A stretch of 6,111 nucleotides of DNA from an uncultured Clostridia bacterium (GTDB lineage Bacteria; Bacillota; Clostridia; Oscillospirales; Oscillospiraceae), in the NCBI GenBank assembly GCA_937858235.1, contig CALLZZ010000048.1:1-6111 (forward strand). Direction: 5' to 3'. How positions within the stretch are numbered: the first letter of the stretch is position 1; the number at the start of each line of letters is the position of its first letter. Position numbers and translations under genes: made by a program. The notes beneath the pieces are model-generated. The model saw only the letters and a program-made list of their open reading frames with translations, was not told where the DNA came from and searched no databases. This document shows positions 1 to 6,081 of this stretch, in pieces.

Positions 1-398
1 GTCTGTTACCAGCCTTCATTGGCTAAGAGTTTATAACTACTACGGATTCTTCTGTCTCCTACATTACTTTGCTTATCCCTTGTGTTCCCACTTGTTCAAG
101 CTTACCTGCTTTAGCAGGATAGTATAGGTATCTCCCCAGATAAGTCTGCCTGCCCGAACATGAATCCATCCGTCCAAACTTAAGGAGACAATCAACTATT
201 GGGCTTTCCTATTTTTCGCAAGGTTACCCTCTCCATAAGCCAACCCCCGGTTTGCTTTCGCTATGTTCCATGTTCTCTCTTCGGCTTCCTCCAGACATCC
301 CTGTCACCATAGATGCCCTTGCCTACGAGTTATCTTCCCGTTGATTAGGTGATAAGGTTTCTTTCAACCTATCGGCTCAGCAGACATGCTGGGCGTAC
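1..398 (-). mobile_element. 5' end of a group II intron (RNA part, minus strand)
   Basis: No open frame of useful length exists on either strand. Read on the minus strand the segment starts GTACGCCCAGCA, close to the GUGYG 5' end of group II introns, and continues as structured RNA. It has small hairpins such as CAGCA/TGCTG next to the 5' end, AGGTT/AACCT at about 355-370 and CCTGCT/AGCAGG at 105-118, plus a purine-rich GGAGGAAGCCGAAG stretch typical of bacterial intron domain I. The maturase/reverse transcriptase gene would begin beyond position 1 and is not visible. The splice site abuts a terminator-like hairpin and six T residues, the target preferred by class C introns. A GAAAAAT stretch about 180 nt into the intron could serve as EBS1 against the T-rich exon end. 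The third base of the 5' end is A rather than the usual G. The class is uncertain; the call rests on recognition by eye. Confidence 0.65.
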
Positions 399-422
399 AA
401 AAAAGGCACCCCAAGAGGTGCC
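399..422 (-). terminator. Terminator-like hairpin at the intron insertion point
   Basis: GGCACC (405-410) pairs with GGTGCC (417-422) across a 6-nt loop. Read on the minus strand the stem is followed by six T residues (399-404) and then the intron 5' end. It has the form of an intrinsic terminator for minus-strand transcription. The same bases lie inside plus-strand coding sequence (KKGTPRGA), and no minus-strand gene lies to its right for it to serve. It may therefore be a chance hairpin used as an intron landing site. Confidence 0.55.
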
Positions 423-599
423 GATAAATCAGAAACAATAGAGGCGGAGGTCGTGGATGACTATGAGCCATCAGGTGCCGCCGATGAAGATAATAAAGAC
501 AAAAAAATAACCGTTATTCAGCACCAGACGAATGTTGTTCAAAACGGAGAGAACAACTTCAATCTGACGAATAACGGTACACTGAATTTCAATCTTTAA
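399..599 (+). pseudogene. 3' remnant of a gene cut by the group II intron; Asn-rich C-terminal motif
   Basis: Only the last 66 codons remain, ending at TAA 597-599. There is no in-frame ATG. The frame runs open leftwards into the intron until a stop at 342-344, so the true N-terminus lies on the far side of the intron, outside this window. The visible protein has an acidic, probably disordered linker (rich in D, E and K, for example EAEVVDDYEPSGAADEDNKD). It ends in a short beta-prone Asn-rich tail with two near copies of one unit, NGENNFNL and NGTLNFNL. The following gene starts 12 nt after the stop and uses an SD overlapping it, which implies one operon. A GTG at 453 could start a 48-residue peptide, but a purine-rich stretch only 2 nt upstream is too close to be a good SD. 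The family of the full protein cannot be told. It may still be expressed if the intron splices, but the intron is antisense to the gene, so splicing cannot restore its mRNA. Confidence 0.6.
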
Positions 600-604
600 G
601 GAGG
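598..604 (+). promoter_or_regulatory. Shine-Dalgarno site of the 215-residue protein gene
   Basis: AAGGAGG overlaps the stop codon of the interrupted gene and sits 7 nt before the ATG at 612. This fixes the start and suggests translational coupling with the upstream reading frame. Confidence 0.75.
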
Positions 605-611
605 GCGGCAC

Positions 612-1259
612 ATGGGCAACGAAATATCAGTAAAAAAGGCCGATTCTGCCATAACTCCTACTACGCAGCAAACAGGAAAAACAAATGTCAATGTTACAAA
701 CGAAAGCGGCGGCATTGTAAATTTCAATATTACCTATCCACAAAACACGCCGGGAGTCAGCGCCGAGCAGCTCATGGCTATCCAGTCCTTCAGCAAGGAA
801 TACTATCAGCTGATTGTCACCTGCGAAGATGATGTCTTTAAAGATAATATCGTAACAGTTCCGGCAAACCGCGCATTAACAAAATACAATGTGCCACCGG
901 AGATTTTCGATAGATGTTCCACTCTATCCGATGAGGGGAAAGCAGAATTGATGAGGTTTCCGGCAATCATCTGCCGCGAGAACACAGAGATGAAAGGTAC
1001 CACTGACCCGAATCAGTGGGCGATGTTCGCCTACATAAAGCTGATACGGGTTGCTGGAAAGAATATAAAAATCGTGTTTCAGCCTCTTGCGCCTATACAG
1101 CAGCAGAAGTTCTGTGACAAACGCAACGCAGTCTTTTTTGACTTGAACATGGATTGCGCGATTACTGACCTCAACCACAGCGCATGGTCAGTTCATAAAG
1201 TTAATGTATTTGAGGCCTTGGACGAAGCCGGAGTCCCCGGCATCCCCAGACCGATGTAA
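612..1259 (+). CDS. Unknown 215-residue protein with N-terminal Asn-rich motif, partner of the ATPase
   Basis: I do not recognise a named family. The start at ATG 612 is well supported by AAGGAGG 7 nt upstream. Residues 1-24 are polar and look disordered. Residues 25-40 (NVNVTNESGGIVNFNI) are Asn-rich and beta-prone and resemble the C-terminal tail of the protein encoded just upstream. A globular domain follows from about residue 50 to 205. It contains the segments VPANRALTKYNVPPEIFDR, LMRFPAIICREN (about 113-124), IKIVFQPLAPIQQQKF and LNHSAWSVHKVNVFEAL. No signal peptide, membrane segment, nucleotide-binding loop or nuclease motif is visible, so it is probably cytosolic. It lies between the interrupted gene and an AAA_13-type ATPase, 12 nt from each, suggesting an adaptor or sensor that works with both. 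That role is inference from context only. Confidence 0.85.
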   Translation: MGNEISVKKADSAITPTTQQTGKTNVNVTNESGGIVNFNITYPQNTPGVSAEQLMAIQSFSKEYYQLIVTCEDDVFKDNIVTVPANRALTKYNVPPEIFDRCSTLSDEGKAELMRFPAIICRENTEMKGTTDPNQWAMFAYIKLIRVAGKNIKIVFQPLAPIQQQKFCDKRNAVFFDLNMDCAITDLNHSAWSVHKVNVFEALDEAGVPGIPRPM

Positions 1260-1263
1260 GGAG
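1258..1263 (+). promoter_or_regulatory. Shine-Dalgarno site deciding a GTG start
   Basis: AAGGAG overlaps the stop codon of the 215-residue gene and lies 8 nt before GTG 1272. It supports GTG as the start of the ATPase. The overlap suggests translational coupling. Confidence 0.7.
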
Positions 1264-1271
1264 ATGCCTTT

Positions 1272-3560
1272 GTGAGTAAAATTCCATCGGAGATTATCCG
1301 CATTGACTTGTGTGATGCAAGTTACAAAGGCACCAATGCCTGCGCAGAGCATCTGACCTATGTGAACTTTTTCTTTGGCAATAACGGCACGGGAAAATCC
1401 ACTATAGCAAAAGCCATTCAAAGCGGTGCCGGCGTTACATACGCCCCCGACAGAGCCTTTGAGGATTATTTGCCATTGATCTATAATCAGGCTTTCATTG
1501 ACGGCAATTTCCGCAACTACCGTAATATGCCGGGAGTTTTTACCCTTAATGCAAAAAATGACGCCGCACAGAAGAAAATCGATGAACTAACTGAGGCACG
1601 CGGCACCGAGCGGAAAGCCCAAAATGCCGCAACCGACCAACGCGATAAGAAAGTGTCGGCCAGAACAAAACTGCAAAAAGATTTTTATAAAGAATGCCGG
1701 GACCGTGAAGAAGCCTTCCGTACAGAGTTCGAAAAGACTCAAACCGGCAAGGGGAAATCAAAGCAGTTCACGGAAGAGGTTCTCCAGCATCAACCAAAGG
1801 ATACAGACATGGAGGTGTTGCGGAGACTATACGATTCTGCATACTCCGATGCCGCAAAGCGCTATACGCGCTTTTCTGCAGTCGGTGACACAGCAATCTT
1901 GGATTCGCTGGATGGAAATTACATCCTGTCTGCGGTTATCGTAAACAGTGCAAATACTGAGCTGGCGAGTTTCTTGCGTGATATCGGTGCTACCCAATGG
2001 ATGCGCCAAGGTCACGACGCTTATACCGAACACGCCGATGGTCGTTGCCCTTACTGTAGCAGGGAGTTGCCCGACTCGTTTGAGCAGATGGTAATCAACA
2101 GCTTTGATAATAAATATCAAGAAAACCTTCGTTGCTTGGATGAGTTTTTGACTCTCTACAGAAAAACGGCAAATGAGTTATTCGTACCTTTAGAAACTTT
2201 CCCAAGCGAAATCTACCCTAAAGTCGACACGAACCCGCTCTCAGATAAACTGGCGGTTTTAAAGGCAGCCATTCAATCCAATATCGAAGTCATAAGAGTG
2301 AAAAAGGAAGAACCCGCAAAAGTTGTGGCGCTGACAGACACCGCACCCATTTTGACTGATCTCAACGAGATCATAAGTGGGTTAAATACCTTAATCGATG
2401 CAAATAACGCTATCGTTGATGCAGGTCCCAAAAAGAGAACGGAATGTACGGACTTGGCGTTTTCTTTGCTTGCGTTTCGACTCAAGGATGTTATTGCTGC
2501 CTATAAAAAGAGCGATTCTGAAATTGCTGATGAAATTAACACCCTCGAAGGCGAGATAAAGACCCACACAGATGCACTTGAGCAAATCAATGGCAAGTTG
2601 AAATCGGCAAGAAGTGATACCGTGGAAACCGAAACGGCGAAAGACAGCATCAATCTTATGTTGCGGGATTCCGGAATGCAGGGCTTCAGCCTTGAACCTA
2701 AACCCGGCGTAGACCATGTATATGAAGTACGCCGCCCCGACGGTTCGATTGCCGAAAACTTAAGTGAGGGAGAAAAGAATTTCATAGCGTTCCTGTACTT
2801 TTACCATCTCGTGTACGGCAGCGATTCCGAGGATGGCGAGACAAGGGATAAAATCGTTGTCATCGACGATCCTGTTTCCAGTATGGACAGCAGCAGTCTG
2901 TTCATCGTGAGTACGCTTGTGCGGCAGATGATTGAGGTTTGCCGGAATAATGCGGACAACCGCAACAGAACGGTTGATGGTAATTTCATCAAACAAATTT
3001 TTATTCTCACGCACAACGCCTATTTTCACAGGGAGGTTACCTACAGCTACGTGCCAAAATATGAATATGTTTCATTTTATTTGATTCATAAGCTGGACTC
3101 GAAATCCTCGATAAAACTTTCGGATGATGTTAACCCGAAGGTGCCGACAGAGCGTATGAATGTGAATCCTGTCAGGAATTCCTACGCCGCGCTGTGGGAT
3201 GAATACAAGGAGGTCAAATCGGCTGTTCCGCTGATGAACGTCATCCGCCGAATCCTTGAGTATTATTTTCTGCAGCTTTGCGGATACGAAGGGGCCACCC
3301 TCCGCAAGGTCATTCTGGCAGACGGCAAAGCCAAAGGCAGTTTCAAGGATGAAAATGGGAACGACGATGAAGAGAAGTTCCAATTGGCATCAGCGATGCT
3401 CGCGTACATCAATGCCAGCTCTATCGGTATGAGCGACGGTATGGATTTTATTGAAGAATGTCTAAACGCCGCCGAGTGCAGGAATATTTTTGAAATGATC
3501 TTTGCCGCCATGAATCAAAAACAGCACTACGATATGATGATGGGTGCAGGCAATCAATAA
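1272..3560 (+). CDS. AAA_13 / PrrC-RloC-class ABC ATPase with zinc-hook-like motif (762 residues)
   Basis: This is a complete SMC/Rad50-like ABC ATPase. Walker A is GNNGTGKS (residues 36-43), the ABC signature is LSEGE (497-501), Walker B is IVVIDDP (528-534), and the H-loop histidine is H581 in ILTHN. The roughly 450 residues between Walker A and the signature include charged helical, coiled-coil-prone stretches near 95-165 and 405-455. A CPYC motif (259-262) there could form a Rad50-type zinc hook joining two subunits. The C-terminal part has RRILEYYF (659-666) and a closing NQKQHYDMMMG, which I associate with AAA_13 proteins. RloC anticodon nucleases share the ATPase-plus-zinc-hook plan and similar length, but I cannot place their nuclease triad or a HEPN R-x4-6-H motif here. 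Nuclease activity is therefore unproven. The context (unknown partner upstream, restriction-modification genes downstream) suggests a defence role. Confidence 0.9.
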   Translation: MSKIPSEIIRIDLCDASYKGTNACAEHLTYVNFFFGNNGTGKSTIAKAIQSGAGVTYAPDRAFEDYLPLIYNQAFIDGNFRNYRNMPGVFTLNAKNDAAQKKIDELTEARGTERKAQNAATDQRDKKVSARTKLQKDFYKECRDREEAFRTEFEKTQTGKGKSKQFTEEVLQHQPKDTDMEVLRRLYDSAYSDAAKRYTRFSAVGDTAILDSLDGNYILSAVIVNSANTELASFLRDIGATQWMRQGHDAYTEHADGRCPYCSRELPDSFEQMVINSFDNKYQENLRCLDEFLTLYRKTANELFVPLETFPSEIYPKVDTNPLSDKLAVLKAAIQSNIEVIRVKKEEPAKVVALTDTAPILTDLNEIISGLNTLIDANNAIVDAGPKKRTECTDLAFSLLAFRLKDVIAAYKKSDSEIADEINTLEGEIKTHTDALEQINGKLKSARSDTVETETAKDSINLMLRDSGMQGFSLEPKPGVDHVYEVRRPDGSIAENLSEGEKNFIAFLYFYHLVYGSDSEDGETRDKIVVIDDPVSSMDSSSLFIVSTLVRQMIEVCRNNADNRNRTVDGNFIKQIFILTHNAYFHREVTYSYVPKYEYVSFYLIHKLDSKSSIKLSDDVNPKVPTERMNVNPVRNSYAALWDEYKEVKSAVPLMNVIRRILEYYFLQLCGYEGATLRKVILADGKAKGSFKDENGNDDEEKFQLASAMLAYINASSIGMSDGMDFIEECLNAAECRNIFEMIFAAMNQKQHYDMMMGAGNQ

Positions 3561-3573
3561 CAAGCTATTATCC

Positions 3574-3580
3574 AAGGAGG
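3574..3580 (+). promoter_or_regulatory. Shine-Dalgarno site of the HTH regulator
   Basis: AAGGAGG lies 8 nt before ATG 3589. It chooses this start over the in-frame ATG at 3544, which overlaps the end of the ATPase gene and has no good SD. Confidence 0.75.
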
Positions 3581-3588
3581 AGAGTAGA

Positions 3589-3795
3589 ATGGTGCGCATC
3601 AGTTATAACAAACTATGGAAAATGCTTATCGACAAGGAAATGCAGAAAAGGGATTTGCAAGAAATGGCTGGCATTAGCTCCGCTTCTATAGCAAAGCTCG
3701 GCAAAGGAGAAAACATCACCACTGATATTTTGTTGAAAATTTGCGATTCCATGAACTGTGACATTAATGACATCGTGGAAACGAAGAGAGATTAG
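3589..3795 (+). CDS. Small Xre-family (YozG-like) HTH transcriptional regulator
   Basis: This 68-residue protein is almost entirely one Cro/C1-type helix-turn-helix domain. Residues 4-14 (ISYNKLWKMLI) form the first helix. The helix-turn-helix covers about 21-38, with KRDLQEMAGIS followed by the recognition helix SASIAKLGKG. The segment TTDILLKICDSMNCDINDIVE completes the fold. Length and motifs fit the HTH_26/YozG type. It lies 28 nt after the ATPase gene and 101 nt before the methyltransferase gene. Small Xre proteins upstream of Type II restriction-modification genes often act as controllers that time methyltransferase and nuclease expression. That is the likely job here, perhaps through the inverted repeat at 3823-3850. 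It could instead regulate the ATPase operon it follows. The function is inferred; the family is clear. Confidence 0.88.
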   Translation: MVRISYNKLWKMLIDKEMQKRDLQEMAGISSASIAKLGKGENITTDILLKICDSMNCDINDIVETKRD

Positions 3796-3822
3796 GCGAG
3801 TTACTGTGTTATCAAAGAAAGG

Positions 3823-3850
3823 TATCGCGCTTAATTGCAATTTAACGATA
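3823..3850 (+). promoter_or_regulatory. Inverted repeat upstream of the methyltransferase, possible operator
   Basis: TATCG (3823-3827) and CGATA (3846-3850) flank an AT-rich core holding the perfect palindrome AATTGCAATT (3833-3842). The dyad lies in the 101-nt gap between the HTH gene and the methyltransferase gene, where a controller protein would be expected to bind. I cannot define a convincing promoter. TATACT at 3876-3881 resembles a -10 box but sits so close to the SD that transcription from it would lose the ribosome site. Operator function is inference. Confidence 0.35.
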
Positions 3851-3896
3851 TCACGGAAATGTTTCCAGATGAAAATATACTAAAGCGAGGAAAATC

Positions 3897-5084
3897 ATGA
3901 AATCAATTGAACTTTTTTCCGGCACAGGCGGACTGGCTCTTGGGCTTGAGCAAGCCGGGTTTCACCATAAAGCGTTATACGAATGGGATGCCGACTCCTG
4001 TGAGAATATTCGTAGAAACATCGAAGCGGGATACTCTTCAGCACGAAATTGGAAGGTGTTCCAAGCCGATGTAAGAGCTGTAAACTATAGTGGATACACA
4101 GGAAAAATAGATCTAATTGCAGGCGGACCACCCTGTCAGCCATTTTCCTTGGGCGGAAAACATCAAGCATATAATGATAAAAGAGATATGTTTCCAGAAG
4201 CGGTTAGGGCGGTCAGAGAAATTCAGCCACAGGTTTTCGTTTTTGAAAATGTAAAAGGGCTTCTTAGAAAATCCTTTAGTTCATATTTCAACTATATCCT
4301 ACTTCAATTACAGCACCCTGAAATTATAAAACAAAAAAATATGACATGGGAAGAGCACCTTGTCATGTTGGAAAAGCACCATACCTCTTGCCATGATGGC
4401 GCGTTAACCTATAATGTGGTGTTTAGATTGCTCAATGCCGCCGATTATGGTGTTCCTCAGGTTCAACAGCGCGTTATTATCGTTGGATTTCGTAGTGATT
4501 TTAACGCGAATTGGAGTTTTCCCGCCGCAACACATTCGCAGGAAGCGTTACTATACTTGAAGTGGGTATCCGGGGTTTATTGGGCAGAAAACGCGATAAA
4601 GCATCCTTGTGAATGTCCACTGTCTTCGAATCAAATTAAACTACTTCGTAAAGCAATTGAAGATACCGACACTCCACCGCTCCGCTGGAGAACCGTGAGG
4701 GATGCTATTGGAGATATGCCAGACCCGGCCAACAGAAGCGCTGACACACAATATAATAATCATGATTTTCGTGACGGAGCGAGAGTATATGCGGGACATT
4801 CTGGCAGTCAACTGGACGCCCCCTCAAAAACAATTAAAGCCGGCGCACATGGAGTTCCGGGTGGAGAAAACATGGCTGTCCTCGATGACGGCAGAGTACG
4901 TTACTATACCGTTCGTGAAAGCGCACGTATTCAGACATTCCCCGATGACTATCTTTTTAGTGCCTCATGGACGGAAAGTATGCGGCAAATCGGAAACGCT
5001 GTACCTGTTAAACTAACAAAAGCGGTTGGAGATTCGGTTATGACACAGATGAAAGGACTGAAAACAAATGCCAATCAAAGATGA
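3897..5084 (+). CDS. DNA (cytosine-5-)-methyltransferase of a Type II restriction-modification system
   Basis: This 395-residue enzyme transfers a methyl group from S-adenosylmethionine to carbon 5 of cytosine and protects host DNA from the partner nuclease. All key motifs are present. Motif I is ELFSGTGGLALGLEQAG (5-21), motif IV is GGPPCQPFS with catalytic Cys80, and motif VI is ENV (117-119). Motif VIII is QQRVIIVG (190-197), motif IX is around PSKTIKAGAHG (309-319) and motif X is GNAVPV (366-371). The region from about 200 to 300 is the target-recognition part. Length is normal for the family and no damage is seen. The start is ATG 3897, with GAGG at 3887-3890 six nt upstream. The gene overlaps the Eco29kI-like nuclease gene by 17 nt, so its target is probably the same site, predicted CCGCGG from that family. 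Confidence 0.95.
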   Translation: MKSIELFSGTGGLALGLEQAGFHHKALYEWDADSCENIRRNIEAGYSSARNWKVFQADVRAVNYSGYTGKIDLIAGGPPCQPFSLGGKHQAYNDKRDMFPEAVRAVREIQPQVFVFENVKGLLRKSFSSYFNYILLQLQHPEIIKQKNMTWEEHLVMLEKHHTSCHDGALTYNVVFRLLNAADYGVPQVQQRVIIVGFRSDFNANWSFPAATHSQEALLYLKWVSGVYWAENAIKHPCECPLSSNQIKLLRKAIEDTDTPPLRWRTVRDAIGDMPDPANRSADTQYNNHDFRDGARVYAGHSGSQLDAPSKTIKAGAHGVPGGENMAVLDDGRVRYYTVRESARIQTFPDDYLFSASWTESMRQIGNAVPVKLTKAVGDSVMTQMKGLKTNANQR

Positions 5085-5697
5085 TATTCCTGTATATACA
5101 CCGTTCAATCCGCTCGATAAGCGCCATCTCGGCGAAAGTGCCGCTAACGCGCTTCTTGAGTCAGAGGTGTTTCCACTGCCACCCAGCCTATTTATTGGTG
5201 CGGGAGTATATGCATTGTACTATACCGGAAGTTTTCCTGCGTATTCCGTTCTATCAGATGTAAATAGGGACGAGCAATATCTATGCCCTATATATGTTGG
5301 TAAAGCGGTACCCGATGGCGCGAGGAAAGGCGGTCAAGGAGATGACGTTGATCCCGGCATGGCACTATATAAGAGACTTAACGATCATGCAAAATCTGTG
5401 AGCACGGCTACCAACCTCGATTTGGAAGATTTCCATTGTCGTTTTCTTTCTGTTGATGATATTTGGATTCCATTAACGGAATCTCTACTTATTGAACGCT
5501 TCAAGCCGGTATGGAATCGCATCCTTGATGGATTCGGAAATCACGACCCTGGTAAAGGGAGACACAGTGGGAAGATGCCGCCATGGGATTGTCTTCATCC
5601 TGGTCGTCCTTGGGCGGAGCGACTGCAACCATGTGCATTGTCAACTGATGAATTGGATCGGCGTGTTCGTCAGTATTTAGAGAACGCATTATTGTAA
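5068..5697 (+). CDS. Eco29kI-family GIY-YIG Type II restriction endonuclease
   Basis: This 209-residue protein matches the R.Eco29kI family in length and in long recognisable segments (FNPLDKRHLGES, GAGVYALYYTG, PIYVGKAVPDGARKGG, DDIWIPLTESLLIERF, DGFGNHDPGKGR). The GIY-YIG catalytic set is complete: Tyr48, Tyr76 and Lys79 in the two motif strands, Arg103 and His107 in LYKRLNDHA, Glu138 in the ESLLI helix and Asn150 in VWN. The Eco29kI family cuts CCGC/GG, so that site is predicted but not proven. The start ATG 5068 lies inside the methyltransferase gene, with AAAGGA at 5052-5057 ten nt upstream. The 17-nt overlap implies translational coupling, with methyltransferase made first. The gene order (methyltransferase then nuclease) is, from memory, the reverse of the Eco29kI operon. 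The gene appears intact. Confidence 0.93.
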   Translation: MPIKDDIPVYTPFNPLDKRHLGESAANALLESEVFPLPPSLFIGAGVYALYYTGSFPAYSVLSDVNRDEQYLCPIYVGKAVPDGARKGGQGDDVDPGMALYKRLNDHAKSVSTATNLDLEDFHCRFLSVDDIWIPLTESLLIERFKPVWNRILDGFGNHDPGKGRHSGKMPPWDCLHPGRPWAERLQPCALSTDELDRRVRQYLENALL

Positions 5698-5807
5698 ATC
5701 GCATTTGGAGGCGCTGCCATTATGGGCGACTCCGTGTGAATCGATAACTGAGACTTACTTGAACGAGTCTTTATAATTTATAACAACACAGTTTTTCGTT
5801 TGCAGTG

Positions 5808-5822
5808 TGAACACCGTGTTCA
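5808..5822. repeat. Perfect palindrome TGAACAC-C-GTGTTCA
   Basis: Two 7-bp arms surround one central base, and a further TGAACAC occurs at 5849-5855. The size and symmetry suit a dimeric DNA-binding protein. The protein is unknown; a recombination accessory protein or a regulator are both possible. Confidence 0.45.
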
Positions 5823-5835
5823 AATCCGATATGCT

Positions 5836-5880
5836 CCCGTTTGTTGGGTGAACACACCTCAAGTACCCGTTTGTTGAGTG
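5836..5880 (+). repeat. Pair of 15-bp direct repeats 30 bp apart
   Basis: CCCGTTTGTTGGGTG (5836-5850) and CCCGTTTGTTGAGTG (5866-5880) differ at one base. Short direct repeats within about 200 bp of an attachment core are typical of arm-type sites for tyrosine recombinases. That role is inference from their closeness to the segment at 6057-6073. Confidence 0.5.
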
Positions 5881-5944
5881 CAAGGCAAAATCAGCCGTTA
5901 CACTCCGTAGCTGGGTTCTTTTGCTTTCACACGGCATACGGCAG

Positions 5945-5991
5945 AAAACAAAAAAACCGTCAAAAAGCCTTGTTATCAAGACATTTTGACG
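5945..5991 (-). terminator. Intrinsic terminator, minus strand
   Basis: CGTCAAAA (5958-5965) pairs with TTTTGACG (5984-5991). An inner CTTG/CAAG stem closes a TTAT loop. On the minus strand the stem is followed by GG, seven T residues, G and four more T residues. It would stop transcripts arriving leftwards from the tmRNA-like end at 6057-6073. Confidence 0.7.
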
Positions 5992-6002
5992 TCTACCGTG
6001 TG

Positions 6003-6055
6003 CAAAATAAGAACGCTAATATTGACGCTCTTCGTATCAATATTAGCGTTCTTAT
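6003..6055 (-). terminator. Long perfect hairpin just after the tmRNA-like 3' end
   Basis: A perfect 19-bp stem joins 6007-6025 to 6037-6055 across an 11-nt loop. On the minus strand it starts one base after the CCA end of the tmRNA-like segment and is followed by TTTG, so it could be the transcription terminator of ssrA. The T tract is short. The reading as terminator rather than other inverted repeat is moderate. Confidence 0.55.
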
Positions 6056-6056
6056 A

Positions 6057-6073
6057 TGGTGGAGGCGAGGGGA
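6057..6073 (-). other. Probable attachment-site duplicate: 3' end of ssrA (tmRNA)
   Basis: On the minus strand this reads TCCCCTCGCCTCCACCA: the 3' T-stem strand, the acceptor strand, the discriminator and the CCA of a tmRNA of the clostridial kind. The sequence upstream on that strand (6074 onward) lacks the matching GGGG 5' T-stem strand and the TTCGA loop, so the RNA gene is cut at the T-loop. Tyrosine recombinases that use ssrA leave such a short 3' copy at one end of the inserted element. A tRNA 3' end with the same acceptor sequence is the alternative. Confidence 0.55.
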
Positions 6074-6081
6074 CACATAAT

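Larger units (their letters stand above)
5698..6006. other. Non-coding stretch after the nuclease gene
   Basis: No convincing gene lies here on either strand. ATG 5724 after a GGAGG opens a frame of only five codons. A weak hairpin (AGACT 5751-5755 with AGTCT 5766-5770) followed by AT-rich sequence could end the plus-strand transcript. Other contents are the 15-bp direct repeats, the TGAACAC palindrome and a minus-strand terminator, listed separately. Confidence 0.6.

Noticed and set aside
1546..3511. Several minus-strand frames of 70-108 codons across the ATPase gene
   Set aside because: They are antisense shadows of a complete ATPase gene with all its motifs, and none resembles a protein family.
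3130..3557. PrrC-type anticodon nuclease triad in the ATPase C-terminus
   Set aside because: R659-x3-E663 resembles the first two residues, but no histidine lies at the PrrC spacing (about 32 residues on). The resemblance is too weak to call a nuclease.
3544..3588. Longer N-terminus for the HTH protein starting at ATG 3544
   Set aside because: It would overlap the ATPase stop and lacks a good SD. The ATG at 3589 has AAGGAGG at ideal spacing and gives the usual family length.
4702..5016. 104-codon plus-strand frame inside the methyltransferase gene
   Set aside because: It is fully contained in another frame of a well-supported enzyme gene and has no motif of its own.
5759..5777. Promoter from TTGAAC and TATAAT
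   Set aside because: The two boxes are only 7 nt apart, and no gene lies downstream on the plus strand.
5841..6080. 79-codon plus-strand frame over the direct repeats, hairpins and tmRNA-like segment
   Set aside because: It has no SD, its product is low in recognisable features, and it spans strong RNA hairpins and the tmRNA-like end. It is not a credible gene.
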